Shown here piece by piece: positions 45,170-52,886 of a stretch of 64,000 bases of DNA (positions are counted from its first letter, which is position 1; each line of letters begins with the position of its first letter). The stretch is taken from positions 1 through 64,000 of the forward strand of contig CAZOKH010000004.1 of assembly GCA_964580315.1 (NCBI GenBank). Reading direction: 5' to 3'. The notes beneath the pieces are model-generated. The model ran no database searches. It was not told the origin of the DNA and saw only the letters and a list, made by a program, of their open reading frames with translations. The DNA comes from CAZOKH01 sp964580315. GTDB lineage: Bacteria > Chloroflexota > Anaerolineae > Anaerolineales > Anaerolineaceae. The position numbers and the translations under genes are program-made.

Positions 45170-45982
45170 TTAGAGTGTGGCCCGGAATTCTTCAACCTTA
45201 TCCATGAAGGCTTTTACCCGTTCGAAATCCACGGCGTTGTACAGGTAACCGTCAAATTTGAATGTAGTAGCGACCACGGCCGCGTCACAAATTTTCAATT
45301 TATCAACAATCGTATTGATGTTGCAGCCGGTGTTCGCCAGCACTACAACATCAGGCACAGCCTGTTTAATTTGCGCCAGAAGTTCGTTATCTACTCCCTG
45401 CCCGGCGGCAGAACCGGATATGCACAACCCGTCGGGTTCGGCTTTAAATACCAATGATTTGGCGATGCGGGTGAGGTCGCGCGTGTCGAGGTTCACATCA
45501 GATTCGGGATTGAGGAAATACAGCAATTTCAAGTTGTCCAACCCCAATGCGCTTTTGCGCCGGATTAGCTCTGAAAAATCATTATCGTAAAAACCGCCGT
45601 CACCCACATAGACGCCTGAAAAAGTGCCGCGTGCAAATGAGGCATCAACCGCCGCAGACAATTCGATAGTGGCCAGACCGTCTGATATACAATCGACGCC
45701 GTAGGGTACCTTAATTTCATCCATCAACTCGCCAATGACGCGCGCCATGGCGCTGGGGGTGACGTGGCTCATGTGGCGCTGGTAGGGCAGGCTGAATTCG
45801 TTGGAAAAGATGATGCCGTTCACGCCGCCTTCCTGCAGGGCATGAAGATCTTTGCGCGCCAGCTCGACCACGCGTTTCATGCTGTCGCCATGTCTGAATT
45901 TGGGGTCGCCGGGGAGCGGCTGCAAATGCAGCATGGAGAAAATGGGTTTTTTTACTTTAAATAATTCTTCGGTCCAGTTCAT
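45170..45982 (-). CDS. BtpA/SgcQ-family TIM-barrel protein (second copy)
   Basis: 270 residues with the family opening KPIFSMLHLQPLPGDP, GGVNGIIFSNEFSLPY, and ISGSAAGQGVDNELL. It is a paralogue of the protein at 25085-25894. With an SgcE/AlsE-like epimerase in the same operon this resembles part of the E. coli sgc cluster, but no PTS genes are present. The reaction of BtpA/SgcQ proteins is unknown; phosphosugar aldolase or epimerase activity is conceivable from the fold. Confidence 0.85.
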   Translation of the reverse strand: MNWTEELFKVKKPIFSMLHLQPLPGDPKFRHGDSMKRVVELARKDLHALQEGGVNGIIFSNEFSLPYQRHMSHVTPSAMARVIGELMDEIKVPYGVDCISDGLATIELSAAVDASFARGTFSGVYVGDGGFYDNDFSELIRRKSALGLDNLKLLYFLNPESDVNLDTRDLTRIAKSLVFKAEPDGLCISGSAAGQGVDNELLAQIKQAVPDVVVLANTGCNINTIVDKLKICDAAVVATTFKFDGYLYNAVDFERVKAFMDKVEEFRATL

Positions 45983-46000
45983 AGATTTTTCCTTCTTTCT

Positions 46001-46894
46001 TTACCAACCTCTGATGGGGTGCGACATGGGGTGGTCAGCAGTTTCTATATCGCAGGCTAAAATCACTTCGGGGATGTAACGCGGCAGCAAAGTCACCGGG
46101 TATTCCAGCGTGGGTTCGCTGAAAAGAATCACACGGATCACGGTTTGTTTCCATGAACCGGTGGCGACCATCAACACCGCGCGTTTGGCTGACAGCATGG
46201 CTTTGAATCCAAGCGTCACGGCGCGCGGGGGAACGCGGTCATAGCACCCGCCAAAAGTCCGCTGGCTGAGCGCAACAATGGTGTCTTCGTTTAAATCGAC
46301 AATACGGGTTTTGGAGCGGGCAAATTCTTCAATTGAAACACGATGTGTGTAAGAGCGGGGGGCTTCACAAAAAGCCACCAGTCCTTTGCAGCCAACACCG
46401 GCCCAAATGGTATCAACCCCGCCCAGTTCTTCAATTTTTTCGTCCACATAATCGAGGTTGTCGATGCGCGGCCAGAACCGCTGACTGGTGGGAACGGTCA
46501 ATTCGGGATCGATGCGGTTGTAGAATGCCGCATTCATGGTGCCTTCCAGGCTTTCATAGGTGTCGGCTACCGGGAAGGGCCGGCCTTCCCAGTCGAGAAA
46601 TTCATCCATGTGAAAGATGAAGAGATTTTTCAGGCTGATTTTTTCTTCGTTTACCCTGGCGATAAATATGTCATATTCATCGGTTGGCCCGGCAGGCAAA
46701 ATCCACCGGGTTATTTTGCCATCGCGGTTGTGCTGGATTACCTCATCCGCCATCATGTTGCCGATCATTTGCATGGTTTCGGCGCGGTCCCGCCTCATCA
46801 GCAACCTGGCTTTTAAATCGTCCCGTTTGTTCAATTCATCCACCGGGATGCTGCACCAGCGGAACAATTCTTCTCTTGAGATTTTATAGTCCAT
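46001..46894 (-). CDS. NagB-like protein with altered catalytic residues
   Basis: 297 residues of the glucosamine-6-phosphate deaminase/6-phosphogluconolactonase fold. The phosphate loop region LPAGPTDEYD and the HMDEF motif (Asp97, equivalent to NagB Asp72) are present. The segment that in NagB reads GVG-N-D-G-H-I-A-F-N-E reads GVGCKGLVAFCE here: the position of Asp141 is Lys170 and that of the ring-opening His143 is Leu172, while Glu177 (Glu148) is kept. Aldose-ketose deaminase chemistry therefore looks lost or changed. Start at 46894 is behind AAAGGAA. It lies between a BtpA gene and a FrlC-like gene. Confidence 0.85.
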   Translation of the reverse strand: MDYKISREELFRWCSIPVDELNKRDDLKARLLMRRDRAETMQMIGNMMADEVIQHNRDGKITRWILPAGPTDEYDIFIARVNEEKISLKNLFIFHMDEFLDWEGRPFPVADTYESLEGTMNAAFYNRIDPELTVPTSQRFWPRIDNLDYVDEKIEELGGVDTIWAGVGCKGLVAFCEAPRSYTHRVSIEEFARSKTRIVDLNEDTIVALSQRTFGGCYDRVPPRAVTLGFKAMLSAKRAVLMVATGSWKQTVIRVILFSEPTLEYPVTLLPRYIPEVILACDIETADHPMSHPIRGW

Positions 46895-46901
46895 ATTTTG
46901 A

Positions 46902-47729
46902 TTATTCCTTTGCTTCGAGTAGTGAACGAATAACTTTAATACCTCTTGCAGCGGCAAATTCGGGTTCGGTTTCGTACCTGGAGAATAATTCTAATGACAG
47001 GTAGCCATCATATCCAACTTCTCTGAGCATTCTGACAATGCCCGGGAAATCCATTTGTCCATCACCGGGTATCAGGTGATCTTCGCTGTCGATCATAGCA
47101 TCAATGAAATGGATGTGACAGATATTTTTTCCAAGTTTGTGGAAATATTCAATCACGGGTTCTCTGGCAATGAGGGGGCAGGCCAGGTCGAGCATGCCTT
47201 TCACCATGGGTGAATTCACCTCATTCACTGCCCACAAAAGATCATCCGAAGTGACCAGGATGGTGCCTTCAAAGGGCGTGACTGGTTCGAGGATGATGGT
47301 TTGACCAATTTCTTCGGCATGCCTGGACAGGACTTTCATGTTTTGAATGAACAGGCGTTTGACATCTTCTTTGTTTCTGCCATAGCCAGGGTGATTGCAG
47401 GCAAACATGCAATATTTGGAACCGATTAATTTGGCGGCATCCAGCGATTTCTTAAAATACTCGAGACTTTCCTGGTTGAGGCGTTCATCCTCGAAAACCA
47501 GGCTGTAGGGTGATCCAGTGTTTTCAGGCGCGTAGCTGATGATGGGCAGGTTGTGCTGTTTGGAAAGTGCAACGATTTTCGAGGCGCCGCCGTTCACAAT
47601 ATCCAGGGGAAATGCATGAGGGCGGAAACCGCCAATTTCAATGGCGTCGTAGTGGTATTTGGCTGCCAGTTCAAAAGCTTTTTCAAGCGGATATTTTGAA
47701 ATCCCTGCGGTAAATAATGCTGTTTTCAT
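46902..47729 (-). CDS. FrlC-like sugar isomerase/epimerase (first copy)
   Basis: 275-residue TIM barrel of the AP endonuclease 2 family. It shares with FrlC the pattern MKTALFTAGISKYPLEKAF, AIEIGGFRPHAFPLDI, ISYAPENTGSPY and the metal site residues in ILEPVTPFE, MLDLA, HIHFID and LSLELFSRY. It is more distant from FrlC than the copy at 55833. It heads the sugar-phosphate operon, and AGGAG precedes the ATG. Epimerase activity on a sugar or fructosamine is likely; the substrate is unknown. Confidence 0.85.
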   Translation of the reverse strand: MKTALFTAGISKYPLEKAFELAAKYHYDAIEIGGFRPHAFPLDIVNGGASKIVALSKQHNLPIISYAPENTGSPYSLVFEDERLNQESLEYFKKSLDAAKLIGSKYCMFACNHPGYGRNKEDVKRLFIQNMKVLSRHAEEIGQTIILEPVTPFEGTILVTSDDLLWAVNEVNSPMVKGMLDLACPLIAREPVIEYFHKLGKNICHIHFIDAMIDSEDHLIPGDGQMDFPGIVRMLREVGYDGYLSLELFSRYETEPEFAAARGIKVIRSLLEAKE

Positions 47730-48259
47730 ATCATCTCCTGTAAATATTGATCAATTTGAATTCAAAAAGCAGGTTTGATTTTTTTGAATTACCAGGCTAT
47801 TCATACCCTCAACAGCAGGATTAAATGATGAAATCTTGACAGCCTTACACATTATCCATCCAAAAACAGCATAACAACAGATAACTTATTGACTTTATTG
47901 TACCACGTTGTGTTAAAGTTACCACCAATTATAGATAATCTATTGACTTTAATATACCAGTTGGTGTATTATCTAAATCATAATGCAGACAACTTGCGGA
48001 CATTTATATACCACAGCATTGTCTCACCAGTTGTTCGCACTAAGCTTCGTTTGATCAATAAAAAAATTTTAGTGGTTTGTTGATTTACTGTTTGGTCGAT
48101 TATCCGTTTTGTTTTGATGAAGATCTTTTAAATCATAAGAATCTTACATCGCTATCCTGGCCCAGGCCAGGAATGTCAAATGTTGTTTATCCGGCAATTC
48201 ATTATTAATTGACCGGATTAATAAGAAATAATCCAAAACAACTAAGAAAGGATCGATCA
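47730..48259. other. 530-base regulatory region between divergent operons
   Basis: Apart from the duplicated promoter/operator unit at 47886-47975, the region is AT-rich and holds further TATACCAC-like motifs (48007-48014), the leader of the permease gene with AAAGGA at 48247, and no reading frame I would call a gene. A leader of some 280 bases would result from the promoters seen, so an RNA element or further promoters may be present. Confidence 0.5.
47886..47975 (+). promoter_or_regulatory. Duplicated promoter/operator unit upstream of frlA
   Basis: Two related segments 54 bases apart both read ATTGACTTTA followed by TACCAC or TACCAG and GTTG/GTGT. The second has TTGACT (47943-47948), an 18-base spacer and TATTAT (47967-47972), with a dyad ACCAGTTGGT in the spacer that could bind a GntR-type repressor. 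Confidence 0.55.
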
Positions 48260-49636
48260 ATGTCAACCCAATCACAAGCTGAAGCAACAGTAGGCGCTGC
48301 AGCAGAGGAAATCAAGCATACTCTGGGAAGGAAGTTGGGGTTCTGGGCGGTTGTCGCCATTGGTATTGGCACAACCATTGGTTCTGGCATCTTCTCTTCG
48401 GTGGGAGAGGTTGCCGGAGCAGCCGGGTCAGCCTGGATGACCATCATGGCATTTCTGCTGGGCGGCGTCATCATGATCCCGCAAATGCTGCTGTATGCGG
48501 AATTATCATCTGCCTATCCTGAAAATGGTGGGGCATACGTGTATTTCAAGGAGGCCGGATCCAAATTCCTGGCATTCCTCTCGGGCTGGATTGGTTTCTT
48601 TGGAACCGACACCCCGGGCATTTCCATTATGGCGTTGGCAATTGCCAACTACATTGCCTTCTTCACCGGCATTGGCGGCCTGGCGGTGAAACTCCTGGCA
48701 GTGGGCTTAATTCTCATTTTCATGTTCATTCACATGACGAGCGTGGAAAAGGGCGCAGCCTGGCAAACTTTCATCACTGGTTTCAAGGTTTTGCCGTTTG
48801 TGCTGCTCATTGGTATTGGCCTGTTCTATATCCGCGGCGACCTCGTTGCCACACCGGCGCTTGAAGGCGCGCCAACTGGAATCCTGGCGCTGCTGGCGGC
48901 TATTTCAGCCACCACCTGGTCGTATGATGGCATGCAGTCAGCCTGCTGGATTGCCGGCGAGGTGAAAAATCCCAGGCGTAACATGCCCATTGCTTTGATT
49001 ACCACAGTCATCTTTGTGACCATCCTGTACACAGGCTTGACCAGCGTTGCAGTTGGCTTGCTGCCGGTTGATGCCCTGGCTGGTTCTGATGCCCCCATCT
49101 CTGAAGCCATGTCTAAGATCCCATTGATCGGTACCATGGCTGGCAATCTGACCGCGCTCCTGGCAATCATCGTTATCATTGGCTCGCTCTCCAGCCTCAT
49201 CATGTTCCAACCCCGCCAACAGTGGGCCATGGCGCAGGACGGCCTGTGGTTCCGCGCCTTCGGCGTGGTTCATCCCAAGTGGGAAACCCCCGTTTTGTCC
49301 ATCGTGGTGCAGTGTGCTTTTGGTATCCTGTTCGTGTTCCTTTCCAACATCACTGAACTGCTGGGATACTTCACCTTTGCATTGCTGCTCAGAAGCACCT
49401 TCACCTTCGCGGCTGTGTTCTGGCTGCGCCGCAAACCGGACTACAACCCGGCCTATAAGATGCCCGTCTGGCAGGTTACTACCATCCTGGCTATCGCTTT
49501 CTCCTTCATCCTGCTGGTCTCAACCTTCATGTGGGCTCCGCTGCCGGGCTTGATCGCGAGCGCTGTTGCGGTGGTAACCGGTTATCCGGCATATAAATAC
49601 TTCTTGAAGACGCAGAAACCATTTACAACTGAATAA
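48260..49636 (+). CDS. frlA: APC-family transporter, fructoselysine permease type
   Basis: 458-residue membrane transporter with about twelve helices. Its sequence follows E. coli FrlA closely by eye: RKLGFWAVVAIGIGTTIGSGIF, VGEVAGAAG, IPQMLLYAELSSAYPENG, LAFLSGW, SWSYDGM-like AATTWSYDG, and the C-terminal STFMWAPLPGLI. FrlA imports fructoselysine and psicoselysine. Presence of FrlB, FrlC and FrlD homologues in the facing operon supports the call. AAAGGA precedes the ATG at 48260; an upstream in-frame ATG at 48209 has no ribosome site. Confidence 0.88.
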   Translation: MSTQSQAEATVGAAAEEIKHTLGRKLGFWAVVAIGIGTTIGSGIFSSVGEVAGAAGSAWMTIMAFLLGGVIMIPQMLLYAELSSAYPENGGAYVYFKEAGSKFLAFLSGWIGFFGTDTPGISIMALAIANYIAFFTGIGGLAVKLLAVGLILIFMFIHMTSVEKGAAWQTFITGFKVLPFVLLIGIGLFYIRGDLVATPALEGAPTGILALLAAISATTWSYDGMQSACWIAGEVKNPRRNMPIALITTVIFVTILYTGLTSVAVGLLPVDALAGSDAPISEAMSKIPLIGTMAGNLTALLAIIVIIGSLSSLIMFQPRQQWAMAQDGLWFRAFGVVHPKWETPVLSIVVQCAFGILFVFLSNITELLGYFTFALLLRSTFTFAAVFWLRRKPDYNPAYKMPVWQVTTILAIAFSFILLVSTFMWAPLPGLIASAVAVVTGYPAYKYFLKTQKPFTTE

Positions 49637-49680
49637 GGTTATCCGGCAAATATAGCGATAACCTGATCCGAGTACAGTGA

Positions 49681-49725
49681 GGGGCATGGTGATTATCGGG
49701 AAAAATCCCGAGGCGTCATGCCCCC
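49681..49725 (+). terminator. Stem-loop with short T-run after frlA
   Basis: GGGGCATG (49681-49688) pairs with CATGCCCC (49717-49724), with an inner CGGG/CCCG stem, and CACAATTTTTAC follows. It may reduce expression of downstream genes relative to the transporter. Confidence 0.6.
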
Positions 49726-49778
49726 ACAATTTTTACTAAAAAATTACACGGTAATGATCAGAAATTGAGGTGTTGGAT

Positions 49779-50678
49779 ATGTCACATCTTTTTGAAGGTC
49801 TTGTCACTGAATTAATTACACCGTTTCATGATGACGGCGCCATTGATTTCAAAACCCTGGCTGACCTGGTTGATTTTCAGATTCAAAACGGGGTGAAACA
49901 TTTCTTTGTCAACGGCCTGGGGGGTGAGAGCCATGAACTGACGCTGGAAGAAAGACGCGAGGTTTTGAAAACCGTCTCATCAAGATGCCAGAACGGCGAG
50001 AAAACCATGGCTTGTGTGTTTGTATCGACTGTGCAGGAAGGCAAACAGCTGATTGATTTGTATTCTGATATTCATTATGATGCCTTGTGTTTCACTGCTC
50101 CCCCGCTTTTCCCTTATACCGAAGAATCACTGTACACATTTACCTCAGAGTTGATTAAGTACACAGACAAACCCTGTTATATCTATAATTGTGTGCAGAT
50201 GGCAACACTTTATTCACCCGACTTGCTGGCAAAATTGGCGCGCGACCATAATAACCTGCGCGGTTATAAGAACGCCACCCGCGATATTGTGCATTACATG
50301 CAGTGCTTGATGCGGATTGATCACAACACTTTTGACTTTTTGGACGGCTGCGACGCCACCATCGCGCCAACCATGATGATGGGCGGCTGCGGCTGCGTTT
50401 CTTTCATGGGAGTGCCGTTTCCTAAAGAAACTAAGGCAATTTGCGATTACGCCCTGGCTGGCGACTATGAAAAGGCCATGGAAGCCCAGTTCAAGATCCT
50501 TGAATTGCGCAACATTCTCAAAAAGTCGCCCTTCAATGCGGCATATATGTACGCCCAGGAATTGACCGGCGGGCCGCTTGCCAAAAATACGCGCATGTCG
50601 CCGGAGATGACCAAGGTATCTGATGAAGTGAAACAGGAACTGGTTGCGGCGTACCGCCGGCAGCAAAGCTCCAAATGA
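49779..50678 (+). CDS. DapA-family lyase/aldolase
   Basis: 299-residue class I (Schiff-base) aldolase of the dihydrodipicolinate synthase/N-acetylneuraminate lyase family. Lys164 (RGYKNAT) is the likely Schiff-base residue, Tyr134 or Tyr136 (YIYN) the proton relay, and GLGGESHEL replaces the usual G-x-x-GE motif. The MMMGGCGCVSFMG region is unusual in its cysteines. Its second place after frlA suggests action on a keto acid or modified sugar from the imported compound, not lysine synthesis. Start at 49779 is chosen for GAGG at good distance; a GTG at 49770 is possible. Confidence 0.85.
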   Translation: MSHLFEGLVTELITPFHDDGAIDFKTLADLVDFQIQNGVKHFFVNGLGGESHELTLEERREVLKTVSSRCQNGEKTMACVFVSTVQEGKQLIDLYSDIHYDALCFTAPPLFPYTEESLYTFTSELIKYTDKPCYIYNCVQMATLYSPDLLAKLARDHNNLRGYKNATRDIVHYMQCLMRIDHNTFDFLDGCDATIAPTMMMGGCGCVSFMGVPFPKETKAICDYALAGDYEKAMEAQFKILELRNILKKSPFNAAYMYAQELTGGPLAKNTRMSPEMTKVSDEVKQELVAAYRRQQSSK

Positions 50679-50719
50679 CGGTGATTTATTATTCTTGTGA
50701 TCTGTAATGGGAAGCGCAG

Positions 50720-51808
50720 ATGAGTGTTACCCGGATTAACCTGACCGAACCCATGTTCGGTGAGACTGAAAAGATTTTTCTGGAAAATGAAAAATTCAGG
50801 ATTTCCCTGTTTCGATACAGCAGTGGTGTTTGCGCCGCCAAGTTTGAGAATTCTCAATTAACCCTGGTGGCGCTGCCGTTCCAGGGGCAGCAAATCTGGA
50901 GGCTGTCAAGCTGCACCCGTGACCTGACCATGAAGTCGGTCTTTGGTGAACCTGAAAACACCACCCGCTTTGGGTTGAATTACGGCGGTTTTCTCATACA
51001 CTGCGGTCTGACTGCGACAGGAAATCCATCGGCGCAGGACAGCCATCCCTTGCACGGCGAGTTGCCCAACTGCCATTATCAAAACGCCCATTTTTTGATG
51101 GGAAGTGAAGACAACCGGGATTTTGTTGCGTTGGGTGGCTGTTTCACCTATCGCAACAGCCTGGAGTACACCTATGCCTTCGAGCCGGAAATGCGCTTGT
51201 TCGAAGATTCGGCCGTGGTTGAAATGGATGTGCGCGCCACAAATAATCGAAGCAAACCAATGAAGTATATGTATATGGCGCACATTAACTGGCTGCCGGT
51301 TGAACATTCACGACTGGTGTCCAGCGCGGATCGCAGAACCATTGAAGTATTCAATGATACCTTTGGTTTGCCTGAAGGCGACGGAGATCAATTTCAGGCT
51401 TATGTGGAAAAGCTGGAAAAACAGCCGTCGCTGGCTGATGTGATTGATTCTCAAACACAAATATATGACCCGGAATTGTGCATGTATATGCGCTACCTGC
51501 CGGATGAGGATGGTTTTGCCCATGCCATGCAAGTTTTTCCGGAGGGGGATGCCGGTTATGTCGCTTTTCGGACGGCTGAATTGCCCAATGCGGTGCGCTG
51601 GTTTGCCCGCACCGGCGATGAAGATGCGATTGGATTCGCCATACCGGGAACCAATAACCATTTGGGATTTTCACGCAATGATGAAAAAGGTTTGATCAGG
51701 CAAATTCCGGCAAAAGGCAGTATCAGCATGAATTATAAATTCGGATATCTAAAGGCCTGTGAGGCGCAAAAAGTTGCGCAGACCATTGATCAAATATGCA
51801 ATGGGTAG
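50720..51808 (+). CDS. DUF4432 aldose-epimerase-like protein
   Basis: 362 residues resembling the DUF4432 group of the galactose mutarotase superfamily: TLVALPFQGQQIW near residue 50, LHGELPNC around 110 with a conserved His, and HINWLPVE near 195. Such proteins bind sugars in a beta-sandwich; the reaction of DUF4432 members is largely unknown. It lies between the DapA-family and PfkB genes with short gaps, so it presumably changes the anomer or epimer of a pathway sugar. GGGAAG precedes the ATG. Confidence 0.8.
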   Translation: MSVTRINLTEPMFGETEKIFLENEKFRISLFRYSSGVCAAKFENSQLTLVALPFQGQQIWRLSSCTRDLTMKSVFGEPENTTRFGLNYGGFLIHCGLTATGNPSAQDSHPLHGELPNCHYQNAHFLMGSEDNRDFVALGGCFTYRNSLEYTYAFEPEMRLFEDSAVVEMDVRATNNRSKPMKYMYMAHINWLPVEHSRLVSSADRRTIEVFNDTFGLPEGDGDQFQAYVEKLEKQPSLADVIDSQTQIYDPELCMYMRYLPDEDGFAHAMQVFPEGDAGYVAFRTAELPNAVRWFARTGDEDAIGFAIPGTNNHLGFSRNDEKGLIRQIPAKGSISMNYKFGYLKACEAQKVAQTIDQICNG

Positions 51809-51856
51809 AGCAGTATTTTTCAAAGTCCTATGCGGGACGAACGAAGGAGTTTTTCT

Positions 51857-52798
51857 GTGAGCAAAAAAATTGATGTCATCGTTCTGAACAGTCATGGCGT
51901 TGGACAGTTCTGCAATATCAAACGGCTGCCGTACCTGGGTGAAACCTTGCGAGCCTGGAACTGGCGGATTGAAGAAGACGGCGGAAAAGGCACCACGGTT
52001 TCTGTGGCGTTGGGCAGGTTGGGCGTCAGAACCGCTTATATCGGCAAAGTGGGAAAGGATCCCTGGGGTGACCTGGGTTTCAAGTGGATGGGCGATGCCG
52101 GGGTGGATACCACTTATATGTACCAGAGCGACGAGGTGACCACGGGCACAGGGCTGGTGATGATTGATGAAGAGGGGCGCAATACCATTGTGGACGGCGA
52201 CAGCAGCCTGGAGGCGCTCACGGTTGAAGAAATTACCACAGCCCTGGAAGCCATGAAAGATGCCCGCCTTTTTATCACCGGGTTTGCCATGCCCGAAAGG
52301 CTGGCTTTGGCCGGGGCAAAGATTGCCCACGGCATGGGCATGACCACCCTGTTGAATGCCAGCCCGTTACCCGATCATCCCATGGGCGACCTGAGCTACA
52401 TCGATTACCTGGTGATCAATGAGGTAGAAGCAAAAGTGCTGGCCGGTGAGGAAGATCAATCTTCCAAGGCTTATCCTGAAATCATCCGGAAAGTAAGAGA
52501 AAATTATCATTGCGGCTCGGTTGTGATGACTGTGGGCGATGAAGGTAGCATGATTTTGCACGGCGATGAAATTTCCCTGATCCCGGCGGTCAAAGTGAAC
52601 GTGGTGGACACAACCGGGGCGGGCGACAGTTACCTGGCGGCATTTGCAGCCAACTTGATCTGGAATAAAAGTGTGAAAGAAGCAGGCGAATGGGCATCCA
52701 AATACGCCGCGTTGAAGGTGACCCGCGCCGGCACGATCCCTGCTTTCCCCTATCTCAAAGAAGCAGAAGAATTTATCGCTTCGCTAGAAAAAGAATAG
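51857..52798 (+). CDS. PfkB-family carbohydrate kinase
   Basis: 313 residues with ribokinase fold. The GGKGTTVSVALGRLG motif near residue 42 and DTTGAGDSYLAAFAAN near 250 provide the sugar and ATP sites. Start is a GTG at 51857, seven bases after AAGGAG; a longer ATG frame to 51830 has none. Last gene of the frlA operon and followed by a strong terminator. With the DapA-family lyase it could form a kinase/aldolase pair as in 2-keto-3-deoxygluconate catabolism, by inference. Confidence 0.87.
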   Translation: MSKKIDVIVLNSHGVGQFCNIKRLPYLGETLRAWNWRIEEDGGKGTTVSVALGRLGVRTAYIGKVGKDPWGDLGFKWMGDAGVDTTYMYQSDEVTTGTGLVMIDEEGRNTIVDGDSSLEALTVEEITTALEAMKDARLFITGFAMPERLALAGAKIAHGMGMTTLLNASPLPDHPMGDLSYIDYLVINEVEAKVLAGEEDQSSKAYPEIIRKVRENYHCGSVVMTVGDEGSMILHGDEISLIPAVKVNVVDTTGAGDSYLAAFAANLIWNKSVKEAGEWASKYAALKVTRAGTIPAFPYLKEAEEFIASLEKE

Positions 52799-52821
52799 CC
52801 ATTGACCTGGCGAAAGGTGAA

Positions 52822-52858
52822 AAATGGGCTGCCCGGTTCAATGCCGGGCAGCCCATTT
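52822..52858. terminator. Bidirectional terminator between the two frl operons
   Basis: AAATGGGCTGCCCGG (52822-52836) pairs with CCGGGCAGCCCATTT (52844-52858) around TTCAATG. It ends the plus-strand frlA operon and the facing minus-strand operon. Confidence 0.92.
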
Positions 52859-52886
52859 GATTTATCCAGCCATTCTCGAATTGGTT

